A stretch of 10,673 nucleotides of DNA from an uncultured Treponema sp. (GCA_946538795.1 CAMNGY010000013.1:1-10673); one strand, 5' to 3'; shown: positions 1-6,749, numbered from the stretch's first letter. Translations and numbers: made by a program. Notes: generated by a model not told the origin, from the sequence alone.

Positions 1-53
1 GTTTCTCCGCCCTTAGAAAAGACGGTCTGAAATTTCTTACCTTTCTCGTCCAT
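1..53 (-). CDS. N-terminal fragment of an unidentified gene
   Basis: Seventeen codons plus two bases are visible on the minus strand before the window ends; they read MDEKGKKFQTVFSKGGE. The ATG is at 53-51, and GAAGG (plus-strand complement at 63-67) lies 9 nt upstream of it, an acceptable ribosome-binding site. A strong promoter and a structured leader lie upstream, which supports a gene starting here. A second frame, from an ATG at 100-98, also stays open to the edge. Its codons are rich in AGA and its start lies in a hairpin loop, so it is less convincing. The product is not recognised and too little is visible to assign a family. Confidence 0.45.
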   Translation of the reverse strand, partial: MDEKGKKFQTVFSKGGE

Positions 54-152
54 GTATATGTACCTTCAAATAAAACTTTTGACATCCGAAGCTTATGCAT
101 CGCGCCTCGGAATGTCAGCAGGCAATGAGCAGTTGCCTGCAAAATGTACGGG
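54..152 (-). promoter_or_regulatory. Structured 5' leader with two adjacent hairpins
   Basis: This is the predicted untranslated leader between the promoter at 159-188 and the ATG at 53. It can fold into two contiguous hairpins. Hairpin A is a perfect 8-bp stem, GCAGGCAA (140-133) with TTGCCTGC (125-118), closing a 7-nt loop. Hairpin B starts at the next base: TGACAT (117-112) pairs with ATGTCA (85-80) and CCGA (110-107) pairs with TCGG (89-86), with one bulged base at 111 and a 17-nt loop. Neither hairpin is followed by a clean T-tract, so an ordinary terminator is unlikely. The base of B is 12 nt from the ribosome-binding site, compatible with translational control. I do not recognise a known riboswitch class. 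Confidence 0.5.
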
Positions 153-158
153 TAAAAT

Positions 159-188
159 ACTATATCATTTTGACCAATATTTAGTCAA
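159..188 (-). promoter_or_regulatory. Sigma70-type promoter with overlapping quasi-palindrome
   Basis: On the minus strand, TTGACT (188-183) and TATAGT (164-159) are 18 bp apart, each matching the sigma70 consensus at five of six positions. The -35 begins 5 bp downstream of the DUF937 stop codon, so this promoter appears to drive the gene running off the left edge. A 19-bp quasi-palindrome at 170-188 has TTGAC/GTCAA ends and covers the -35 and half the spacer, a typical position for a repressor operator. The operator role is inferred. Confidence 0.6.
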
Positions 189-193
189 GTATA

Positions 194-793
194 TTACTTC
201 AACAGGCTGCCAAGAAGTCCCGCAGCAACCCCGGCAAGATCAGAGCCGGTTTTGCCCGATGAAGATTGGGAGCCAGGCTTCACACTGGTACCAGACTGAG
301 AGGATGTTCCCCCACCGAGAAAACCTGCCAGAAGACTGCCCATATTGCTGGACACAACCCCGCTAAGAATGGCCGCGACAGCATTAGAATTTGATGAGGA
401 TGCATTCGTTTGCTGACCAAGGACGCTCAAAAGCAATGGGGCGGCAGCAGCAAGGATGGACTTGACAGTAGCCTTGTCCACGCCGGACTCTTTTGCAATC
501 GCATTTGTAGTGCTTGTCGCCTTTGATCCGAGCAGGTGGGAAAGAATTTTTGCCCCATCAGACAGATCAATAGCGCCAGGCTTGTCAGAAGCATGCGATG
601 ACAGAGCCTGTAAAAAGCCCGCCGCAGTGGAAGTCCCGCTAGCCTGCGCACTGGCCCCCTGCAAAAGACTGGGAAGAGCGCTTGTCAGGACCTTTTTTAC
701 ATCAGCAGTAGCAGCACCAGATTCCTTACCTATGCTCTTGATGTTGGAAGTACTTAACAGTGCGTTCAAAATGGAAGAGGTAATATCCGCCAT
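194..793 (-). CDS. DUF937 (YidB-like) family protein
   Basis: A 199-residue Ala/Ser/Gly/Leu-rich protein matching the DUF937 pattern of short helices with a KESG..(T/D)VK..L...P.LL signature. The signature occurs twice, at residues 21-44 and 99-122, with a constant 78-residue offset, so the protein is an internal tandem duplication. A Ser/Gly-rich low-complexity linker (about 161-184) precedes a hydrophobic tail (LAGVAAGLLGSLLK). There is no signal peptide or clear membrane segment. Start: ATG at 793, with an AGGAG 10 nt upstream inside the end of the preceding gene, whose TGA is 1 bp from this ATG, so the two are probably translationally coupled. The family has no firmly established function. 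Family assignment is by remembered pattern. Confidence 0.75.
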   Translation of the reverse strand: MADITSSILNALLSTSNIKSIGKESGAATADVKKVLTSALPSLLQGASAQASGTSTAAGFLQALSSHASDKPGAIDLSDGAKILSHLLGSKATSTTNAIAKESGVDKATVKSILAAAAPLLLSVLGQQTNASSSNSNAVAAILSGVVSSNMGSLLAGFLGGGTSSQSGTSVKPGSQSSSGKTGSDLAGVAAGLLGSLLK

Positions 794-794
794 A

Positions 795-1025
795 TCACTT
801 GGTCTCCTCTGACTTCATTGCTTCTTCCTCTTCCGCCATAGCCTCGCGTTTATCCTTTATGTCAGCAATGCCTATCAAGACGGAAACCAAACCTATGAAA
901 GCGGCAGCAACCGGTGCCCCCCCCTTAAGGAAGGCTATAACGGCGGGTCCCCACGCAAGCCCCATAGGTAAACATGCGAATACGCAAAACAAAATCAGAA
1001 TCAGACCTATTATAAGTGCGACCAT
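795..1025 (-). CDS. Small two-helix membrane protein
   Basis: A 76-residue protein with two predicted membrane segments (about residues 3-22 and 27-53) and a short charged cytoplasmic tail, DIKDKREAMAEEEEAMKSEE. No family is recognised. The ATG at 1025 has an AGGGG ribosome-binding site 9 nt upstream. It lies 89 bp downstream of the dus stop and directly before the DUF937 gene, which it probably shares a transcript with; a role as a membrane partner of DUF937 is only a guess. The gene contains a run of eight G residues (plus-strand C8 at 917-924) across codons for Lys34-Gly35-Gly36-Ala37. Loss or gain of one G would shift the frame right after the start of the second helix. No confident separate promoter is seen in 1026-1114. 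Confidence 0.75.
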   Translation of the reverse strand: MVALIIGLILILFCVFACLPMGLAWGPAVIAFLKGGAPVAAAFIGLVSVLIGIADIKDKREAMAEEEEAMKSEETK

Positions 1026-1114
1026 CGTACAACACCCCTATACAAAATTTTATGAATTTCTTAATTGAATCTCCCAAAAAGCACATGCCGGTTTTTCGAG
1101 ATTTCCAGCTATCA

Positions 1115-2179
1115 TTATATTGACTTGTCTGAACTTGGACAAGACTGTAATGCCAGGGTGCGAAACCTGTCACCCGGCACTTGGGAAAAGTATCGGGTCA
1201 CAATCTCACAGCTCTCCCTGGTGCTTCCGGCGTTGAGCATCTTGCTCCTGAAGTAATGAGCAAACGAGAAGTTCTCGCAATAATATGAAAAGAAACGCTG
1301 GAGTCTGGTCCGGTGGAATTCCGGCGGCTGAAACGCCTCTATGTCGCTTATAAAATCCAATGCAAGCTGCTGGCAATCTATGTCCGCCAGATTGCCCGTC
1401 GCACATGATCCGGTATTTTCCTTACCAGTCATGCCAAAACAGTCCGAATCCACCAGATGCCTGAGCTCCGCGAATATCCATGGCTTCTGCGCGACAGCGC
1501 GGGCAAGCATAACCCCATTCACATCAGGCGCGGCGGCCAAGGCAGCCTCAAGGGTCCGCGCATCCTTTACCCCTCCGTTCAGATAAACCTGCAACCGCCC
1601 CCCATAATGAAGGCAGAGTTTCTCCACATATTCGTAACGTGGCGGACGGGCAAGTTTCTCCTTCTTGGAACGCGGGTGAAGGGTAACAAGCTGCACCCCT
1701 TCCTCTGCCAGCATGTCCGCAAACGAAAAAAAACTTCTTTCCGTGAAATCTTCATCTCCAAGCCTGCATTTGACGCTGAGCCTCTTTATGGGATAAGCAG
1801 ACATGGCCGATTTCACAGCCCTGACAGCCATCCGGGTCTCATCAAGGGGTTTGGTCATCCAGGCTATTCCCGCACCAGTCTTGTAAATCTGCGGGGCCGA
1901 ACAACCCATGTTCAGGTCCACGCCAATCCCTTCTTTTCCCGCCAGAAAGGCCGCGGCCTCAGCAAGAGGACCAGCCTCATTTCCCGTAAGCTGCCAAACT
2001 ATCTTTTCCGGGCATGGACCGCTCATAAGGTAGTATTTTTCGAACGGTCCCATGTTCAGGAGCGACGGAGCGTTTATCATCTCCGTAAAATACTCGTCAC
2101 AACCGCCGAACCTTTCTATGCAACGGCGGAAAGCCTCATGGCTCAGCGTTGCCATGGGGCCGCAGATCAGCCTGGGCAT
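1115..2179 (-). CDS. dus: tRNA-dihydrouridine synthase (Dus family)
   Basis: A 354-residue FMN-dependent TIM-barrel enzyme that reduces specific uridines in the tRNA D-loop to dihydrouridine using NADPH. Family landmarks in order: GPM at residues 7-9 (flavin site at the first strand), VDLNMGC at 87-93 with Cys93 as the expected catalytic acid, SVKCRLG at 135-141 (the usual V-K-x-R flavin-binding strand), TLHPR at 166-170 (the usual H-x-R), YLNGGV at 199-204, and GVMLARA at 222-228 (usually GVMIGRG). The C-terminal helical domain follows from about 260. Length is usual for the family. The ATG overlaps the mrp stop as TGATG, with AAGG 4 nt upstream inside mrp, indicating coupled translation. 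I cannot choose between DusA, DusB and DusC. Confidence 0.93.
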   Translation of the reverse strand: MPRLICGPMATLSHEAFRRCIERFGGCDEYFTEMINAPSLLNMGPFEKYYLMSGPCPEKIVWQLTGNEAGPLAEAAAFLAGKEGIGVDLNMGCSAPQIYKTGAGIAWMTKPLDETRMAVRAVKSAMSAYPIKRLSVKCRLGDEDFTERSFFSFADMLAEEGVQLVTLHPRSKKEKLARPPRYEYVEKLCLHYGGRLQVYLNGGVKDARTLEAALAAAPDVNGVMLARAVAQKPWIFAELRHLVDSDCFGMTGKENTGSCATGNLADIDCQQLALDFISDIEAFQPPEFHRTRLQRFFSYYCENFSFAHYFRSKMLNAGSTRESCEIVTRYFSQVPGDRFRTLALQSCPSSDKSI

Positions 2180-3042
2180 CAGACCTTCTTTATCAGGCTT
2201 TCCACTGCCTGGGCCGCACGGTCTATGTAGCCCTCGTCCAGAGTCTCTACTTCCCCGTTGTCCACGGCCACGGACATTTTCTGCTCAATCGGAAGGCGGG
2301 CAAGCACCTCAAGACCAAAATCCTTCGCTATCCCGTCTATGTTGTTCTCACCAAAAATCCTCAGCTCCTTTCCGCAATCAGGGCATTTGACATAGCTCAT
2401 GTTCTCTATGAGTCCTAGGATCGGAACCTTCATCATGTTGGCCATGTTGACGGCTTTCTCCACTATGACGCGTACCAGTTGCTGCGGGGAAGCGACGACT
2501 ACGATTCCGTCAATCGGAATGGACTGAAAGACAGTCAGGGGAACATCACCGGTTCCCGGAGGGCAGTCCACGAACATGAAATCAACGTTATCCCACACGA
2601 CGTCGCCCCAGAACTGCCGGACCGCGCCAGAAATGACCGGACCACGCCATATCACGGGATCCGTCTCATGAGGCAGAAGAAAGTTCATGGACATTATCTG
2701 CACTCCCCCCGCACTCGTCACAGGCTTGATGTACTCCGAGTGCTTGCCGTCCGGCCCAGCCATGGAGCCACCTTCTGCCCTCTCCTCCTGAAGACCGAAA
2801 GCCGTCGGTATAGAGGGACCCGTTATGTCCGCGTCCAATATCGCCGACCTGTAGCCGTCCCTGTGTACCTTCGCCGCAAGGAGACTGGTGACCATGGACT
2901 TTCCCACGCCGCCTTTTCCGCTTATGACCGCTATGACCTTCTTGACCGAGGAGCCTGCATGCAGCTGCTCATGCATGTCCCTATCCTTGCATCCTTCCTT
3001 GGAACAATTGCCACATTCATGTCCGCACTCTTCTTCAGCCAT
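2179..3042 (-). CDS. Mrp/Nbp35-type iron-sulfur carrier ATPase
   Basis: A 287-residue P-loop protein of the MinD/Mrp/Nbp35 family, which dimerises, holds a bridging Fe-S cluster and hands clusters to target proteins in the cytoplasm. Visible motifs: deviant Walker A GKGGVGKS (42-49), DADITGPS (70-77), the switch region DCPPGTGD (159-166), and the cluster-bridging CxxC as CPDC (220-223). The N-terminus carries Cys6, Cys10, Cys13 and Cys18, resembling the N-terminal cluster motif of Nbp35, and lacks the MIP18/DUF59 domain that begins many bacterial Mrp proteins. The ATG at 3042 is preferred over an in-frame TTG nine codons upstream because AGGAG sits 8 nt before the ATG. It overlaps dus by one base. 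Its target is unknown. Confidence 0.93.
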   Translation of the reverse strand: MAEEECGHECGNCSKEGCKDRDMHEQLHAGSSVKKVIAVISGKGGVGKSMVTSLLAAKVHRDGYRSAILDADITGPSIPTAFGLQEERAEGGSMAGPDGKHSEYIKPVTSAGGVQIMSMNFLLPHETDPVIWRGPVISGAVRQFWGDVVWDNVDFMFVDCPPGTGDVPLTVFQSIPIDGIVVVASPQQLVRVIVEKAVNMANMMKVPILGLIENMSYVKCPDCGKELRIFGENNIDGIAKDFGLEVLARLPIEQKMSVAVDNGEVETLDEGYIDRAAQAVESLIKKV

Positions 3043-3050
3043 CTTGAATT

Positions 3051-3055
3051 CTCCT
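3051..3055 (-). promoter_or_regulatory. Ribosome-binding site that fixes the mrp start
   Basis: AGGAG on the minus strand, 8 nt before the ATG at 3042. It lies inside the reading frame of the longer TTG-initiated version, which has no comparable site, so the shorter protein is preferred. Confidence 0.75.
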
Positions 3056-3073
3056 AAAATCGTTGTCAATATG

Positions 3074-3103
3074 AATATATATTTTTTTCACCGAAAACGG
3101 CAA
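3074..3103 (-). promoter_or_regulatory. Candidate promoter for mrp-dus
   Basis: On the minus strand TTGCCG (3103-3098) is followed by overlapping -10 candidates: TATATA (3081-3076) at 16 bp and TATATT (3079-3074) at 18 bp. The spacer contains a run of seven A residues. It sits in the 99-bp gap after comEC, so mrp and dus may be transcribed separately from the upstream genes. AT-richness alone could produce this match. Confidence 0.4.
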
Positions 3104-3108
3104 GAGGA

Positions 3109-3139
3109 AGAGCTTCTTGAAAACAAGCCCCAAAGCTCT
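3109..3139 (-). other. Stem-loop between comEC and mrp
   Basis: Two nested perfect stems: AGAGCTT (3139-3133) with AAGCTCT (3115-3109), and inside it CTTG (3127-3124) with CAAG (3119-3116) closing a TTTT loop, with TGGGG bulged on one side. It begins 2 nt after the comEC stop codon. The downstream sequence (TCCTCTTGCCG) lacks a proper T-tract, so it may protect or end the comEC transcript only partly. It lies just upstream of the candidate mrp promoter. Confidence 0.4.
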
Positions 3140-3141
3140 CC

Positions 3142-4386
3142 CTACCCTCCGATTACCGGGAAAGCAGCAAAGGCCCCGACGACATGTTCTATGATAACAA
3201 GCAGCACGTTAAGAACAGAGGCCCCCACAGGCGCAAGCACGGGAAAAGAAAAGGCAAGCAGGAGCAAGACCAGCGATAACAGCATAAAAAGCCCTATCAA
3301 AGACGAAACAATCACGCTCGCAAGAATCCCGGCTGGAGCCACGAAGCCAAAGATGCAAAAGGAAATAGGAGCCGTAGCTATGAAAGCCGCCACAGAGGGA
3401 GCGAGTGGCGTAGCGAGGACAGGAGGAACAAAAGGCGAGATAAGCCTATGCACGGGATCTGACAGTAAAAGAATTCCTGCCATTGCCCCATAGGAAAGCA
3501 TGAAAGCCGGGCTGTATATGTCCCCCCGTCGCAAGAGGACATGAAGCAGGAACACACATCCAAGAACTGCTTTGCCGTCCGCGCCAGGGACATGCAGGCA
3601 CCCGCAGGCAGAAAGCAGCAAGGCGCATAGAAAAGCCCTGAAAAGGGACGGTGAAAACCCCGCAAAGAACACGAAACATGCCATGCACAGAAACCTGACG
3701 AAAAAATTCCGCCGCTTGCCCAACAAACTGGAAAACAACGAAAGATGCATTCCGCTGAGGGCCAACACATGCGAAAGCCCCGCCCTGCGGAAGGAGTCAG
3801 ACAAGTCCGCATCCAAGTAATCCCTTGCCCCTGACAGCAGGGCCAGAACCAGCCCCCCTGCCCTGCCCCACGAATACAAAAACCTCCTGAAACATAGCCG
3901 TGCCCATGCTCTCACGTAACGAAGCAAAGAAATCAGGCCTGTCCCCCAGCCAAGATTCTCAGCAGACAAAACCTCGAACGCCCCCTTTCTGGCATTCCAG
4001 CTTCCCGCCACGCGGAATGCAGCTCCATCCTCCATAATGAACCCGCCTCGCCTTCCGGAATAAAGCTTTCCCGGATACAGGGATTCCACCATGTCAGCGG
4101 GAATGGACAGGCGAACTCTGCCCACTGCATCACCAAGAACCTGGCCCCCAGGAAAATCCCCGCAGGACCTCATGACATCCGCAGCGCAAGTATATGGTCC
4201 TCCGCCATAAGTCTGTGACTTAGAAGACCTGGACGGGCTGGAGCAAAGCCTGCAGTCCAAGGAAACGGCAGAAGAAATGGGGACCACGGAAGCATATTCC
4301 ACGGAATCCCTGACGGGCACAATACCAGTATAGAGCAAGAAGGCGGATGCAACAGCCGCCATAAAAAGAGAATTGCACTTTACCAC
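3142..4386 (-). CDS. comEC: ComEC/Rec2-type DNA-uptake channel, without metallo-beta-lactamase domain
   Basis: A 414-residue polytopic membrane protein. An N-terminal hydrophobic segment (about 7-23) is followed by an extracytoplasmic region (about 40-147) resembling the OB-like ComEC domain, with Cys45, Cys48, Cys67 and Cys75 that could form disulfides, ending in FEVLSAENLGW. The competence domain starts near 175 and has the family hallmark GLSHVLALSGMHL (203-215), SPSLFRAF (245-252) and SPAFMLSYGAM (292-302), followed by many membrane helices. Full ComEC proteins of about 750 residues end in a metallo-beta-lactamase-like domain; this one stops after the membrane domain with no remnant. In family terms it is the channel for single-stranded DNA entry in transformation. 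The GTG start at 4386 overlaps the previous stop by 7 bp. An ATG at 4362 is the alternative; neither has a clear ribosome-binding site. Confidence 0.85.
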   Translation of the reverse strand: MVKCNSLFMAAVASAFLLYTGIVPVRDSVEYASVVPISSAVSLDCRLCSSPSRSSKSQTYGGGPYTCAADVMRSCGDFPGGQVLGDAVGRVRLSIPADMVESLYPGKLYSGRRGGFIMEDGAAFRVAGSWNARKGAFEVLSAENLGWGTGLISLLRYVRAWARLCFRRFLYSWGRAGGLVLALLSGARDYLDADLSDSFRRAGLSHVLALSGMHLSLFSSLLGKRRNFFVRFLCMACFVFFAGFSPSLFRAFLCALLLSACGCLHVPGADGKAVLGCVFLLHVLLRRGDIYSPAFMLSYGAMAGILLLSDPVHRLISPFVPPVLATPLAPSVAAFIATAPISFCIFGFVAPAGILASVIVSSLIGLFMLLSLVLLLLAFSFPVLAPVGASVLNVLLVIIEHVVGAFAAFPVIGG

Positions 4387-5561
4387 TTCAATTTTGCAAG
4401 GGCAAGCCGGGCCGCATCCGTGACATCACTCGGATAATCAAGATATGTCGCATACAGCAGATAATCAAACGCCGCCTTGTCCCCCAGACCTCCCAATGCC
4501 TTTATAACGGAAAGCACAACGGCCTCCTCCGGAGTCCCACCGGACTCCATGTCCTTGTTGAGGGAACCAAGGTATTGGGAAAGGAAACGGCCCGTATCAG
4601 GACATGAAACACGAACCATATCCGTTATTATGGTACAAAAAGCGTCCGCATCCAGAAGCCCCCATCCATAGCTCTTGGAGGCTATGGAGAACGAATCCGC
4701 AATGCTCTGGGCGCACCTTGTCCAGCGGCATTCGGCGGCAAGCGAGACGGACTGCACGTACAGCAAGGCATCCTCCTTTGAGGAAAAAACACCTCTGTTG
4801 TCCCTCGCACTATTTATCTCCTCCAGAATCATCTTTTCTGCAAGTTTTCCTTTTGTTTTCTTAGGAATATTTTCGTTTGAACCTATTATGTCTAGGATTT
4901 TCATCTTCTGGGACACGCCCGCACTGTCCGCAATCTTCAGTATCTCATTCTCCGCCCCTGCTGCCAGGGGAGCAAAGGAATCCTCCAGAAGCTGCCTGTA
5001 ACTGCGCCAAACACCCATCAAATCAGCAATGAAAAGGATGTTGAACGATACACGGTCCCCGTCCTCCCTCAGTATGAGAAGGCTTTTTTCCAGAAGGGCA
5101 TCCATCGTATCCAACTCAGGATTATCAGCTTCCTCCTGAGCACGCCCCGCGACGAAAGCATTTATCAATTCCAAGGAATCCGGGGTCATGTAAGTGGCAA
5201 TACGGTCCAGCGCGGCAAGCCTGACATCCTGGGAGGAAAAATCTGTGAAGGCATGCCCCAGGCAGCGCAATGCCTCATTCCTCTTGTCCGGGGGTAGAAC
5301 CTCCAGGTCCAGCAAACGAGCCGCGCGCTCCATAAGCAGATCCAGATCCCCATCATCGCCAATTTCGCCATGGCAGGTCACAGCAAAGTCCATGGCCTTC
5401 ACAATAAAAAGGTTATCGGAGGATTCAGCAGCCTCCTCCACCGCCTGAATCTTATCGGTCAAGCTGCCCTTTAAAAAATTTTTTTGATATGAGGAGGAAG
5501 AGAGGAAAGCGCCGCAAGCGCAAAACAATACGGCAAAAGCGACAAAAGCTTTCCGTGCCAT
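4380..5561 (-). CDS. Secreted helical-repeat (HEAT-like) protein of unknown function
   Basis: A 393-residue protein with an N-terminal signal: basic start (MARK), hydrophobic core (residues 5-15) and FCAC at 13-16. Cys16 could be lipidated under the relaxed lipobox rules of spirochetes, or a signal peptidase I site may follow near residue 20. The rest is almost entirely alpha-helical in composition, with helix pairs at irregular 35-45-residue spacing and ends such as VVLSVIKALGGLGDKAAFDYLLYA and DAARLALAKLKW that resemble HEAT/armadillo repeats. It would act in the periplasm or at a membrane surface as a binding scaffold; no catalytic motif is visible. The ATG at 5561 has a full AAGGAGG only 3 nt upstream. 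It starts 21 bp after the PilZ gene and overlaps comEC, so it is very likely co-transcribed with both. Confidence 0.7.
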   Translation of the reverse strand: MARKAFVAFAVLFCACGAFLSSSSYQKNFLKGSLTDKIQAVEEAAESSDNLFIVKAMDFAVTCHGEIGDDGDLDLLMERAARLLDLEVLPPDKRNEALRCLGHAFTDFSSQDVRLAALDRIATYMTPDSLELINAFVAGRAQEEADNPELDTMDALLEKSLLILREDGDRVSFNILFIADLMGVWRSYRQLLEDSFAPLAAGAENEILKIADSAGVSQKMKILDIIGSNENIPKKTKGKLAEKMILEEINSARDNRGVFSSKEDALLYVQSVSLAAECRWTRCAQSIADSFSIASKSYGWGLLDADAFCTIITDMVRVSCPDTGRFLSQYLGSLNKDMESGGTPEEAVVLSVIKALGGLGDKAAFDYLLYATYLDYPSDVTDAARLALAKLKW

Positions 5562-5582
5562 GATCCTCCTTACCCAGCAGAA

Positions 5583-6749
5583 CTAGACCTGCGGATCAAG
5601 CAATCCGCTCTGCCTAACAGCATCAGTTTTCTCGGCAAGCTCAGTCGCTGAAGCAATCTCGCCAAGAATGTTCGCATCTACCGCTTCCTCCTTCTTCTTG
5701 GCAGCAACCTTCAGCTCCTCAACGGGATCCCCAAGAGCAAGCTTGCTATATATATAGTTCAGCAGAGTATTCCTCATGTCGTCATCTATATATGTACACT
5801 CAAAATGCAGTCGTGACTCGTTCTTTTCCTTACTGTATTCCACGGAATGTACTATTCCGAACATCATTATGAGGATATTACTAAGGTAGAACTGTATCTT
5901 TATTCTCTTGTTACCCTTCTCTTTGCCAACAATGCAGATGAGTGCACCGGACTCGCTTATGTCCGCCAGACTGCAAGCGATTCCATCCTCATCCAGGTCC
6001 ACTTTACCATAGTCGATCTCCGTAGATTTTATGAAGAACAGAGAGGCATCTATTTTGCAATCGCAGCGGACAGCCTGGCGCTTCTGAATCCTGTCCAGCT
6101 TGCTGGTATGGTTCAGCATAATGCAAGGCTTGCCTTCAAATGAGCCTGAGTCGTCCACAGTCGTGTCAAACGCATAACAGGCATCTCCTTTGCGCCACAT
6201 GTAGACTGTCACTGTCTTGCCTTTCCACTGGTTAGGGGGCAAAATCTCGCTTTTCGTGGAGCTTCCAACCTTCAGAATCTTTTTAGGAAGCTCTATCTCT
6301 ATACGGCGGCCGTTGTTAAGCACGACGGATGCATAGACCCCCCTGCCAGGAAAGATCACGGAAAGCCTCTGGCCACTTTCCAATGCGGCCGTAGACTGAA
6401 TCCTCGAGTTCTCGTCCCCCTCAAGCGCAACCTTTGTCCTAAGCCTGTTCAGCTTAGAAATCAGAACCTGGCCCCCGGCAGCAGTGCCACCCTCCCTGCG
6501 CTTTTCGGACAAGACCATCGCTATGACGCGGTTCAAAGTCGGTATAGACTCATAGAGCGAGAGCGGATCCAATATCTCCAGCTTCTTGATTGTCTTCCAG
6601 ACTATCCCTATCTCCGAAAGGCGGAAACCGTTCTCACGTCCGTATGCATAGAAGCTGATTTTCTCGCTGAAAATAGAAACAAGCCTGAGTCCCCCAATGA
6701 TGACAAGAACCACAATAAATATTATGAGCAAAATGGTTTTGACGTTCAA
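5583..6749 (-). CDS. Membrane-anchored YcgR-like PilZ protein (c-di-GMP receptor)
   Basis: A 388-residue protein with one N-terminal membrane helix (about residues 5-27), a linker domain, a YcgR/PilZNR-like beta domain (about 115-223) and a PilZ domain. The c-di-GMP-binding signature is complete: RxxxR as Arg224 and Arg228, and (D/N)xSxxG as Asp263, Ser265 and Gly268. A charged, probably helical tail (about 345-380) follows. YcgR-type proteins bind c-di-GMP and typically slow flagellar motors; whether this one acts on motility, the envelope or DNA uptake is not shown. I prefer a TTG start at 6749, because AAGGGG lies 5 nt upstream and the membrane helix then sits at the N-terminus. An ATG at 6848 would add 33 residues encoded by the repeat-rich divergent region. 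It is the first gene of the minus-strand cluster. Confidence 0.85.
   Translation of the reverse strand: MNVKTILLIIFIVVLVIIGGLRLVSIFSEKISFYAYGRENGFRLSEIGIVWKTIKKLEILDPLSLYESIPTLNRVIAMVLSEKRREGGTAAGGQVLISKLNRLRTKVALEGDENSRIQSTAALESGQRLSVIFPGRGVYASVVLNNGRRIEIELPKKILKVGSSTKSEILPPNQWKGKTVTVYMWRKGDACYAFDTTVDDSGSFEGKPCIMLNHTSKLDRIQKRQAVRCDCKIDASLFFIKSTEIDYGKVDLDEDGIACSLADISESGALICIVGKEKGNKRIKIQFYLSNILIMMFGIVHSVEYSKEKNESRLHFECTYIDDDMRNTLLNYIYSKLALGDPVEELKVAAKKKEEAVDANILGEIASATELAEKTDAVRQSGLLDPQV

Noticed and set aside
80..140. Hairpins as a known riboswitch or as the terminator of the DUF937 gene
   Set aside because: The core sequences of the common riboswitch classes I could recall are not present, the hairpins lie downstream of a new promoter, and neither has an adjoining T-tract.
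52..366. Plus-strand open frame of 104 codons covering the structured leader and the end of DUF937
   Set aside because: It runs antisense through the DUF937 gene, has no recognisable domain, and crosses a minus-strand promoter and leader.
1727..1734. Run of eight T residues (minus strand) in dus as a frameshift or phase-variation site
   Set aside because: The reading frame is intact on both sides with all family motifs, and a phase-variable tRNA modification gene has no support here.
1457..2230. Long plus-strand open frame (257 codons) antisense to dus
   Set aside because: The minus strand carries all Dus motifs, and the antisense product has no family features and an odd Arg/His-rich composition. 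The open frame reflects codon bias of the real gene.
2479..3493. Plus-strand open frames antisense to mrp and to the end of comEC
   Set aside because: They are shadows of strongly supported genes, with no ribosome-binding site or motif.
3142..4386. ComEC as a truncated pseudogene
   Set aside because: The membrane competence domain is complete with its signature motifs, no metallo-beta-lactamase remnant follows in any frame before mrp, and shorter ComEC proteins without that domain are known.
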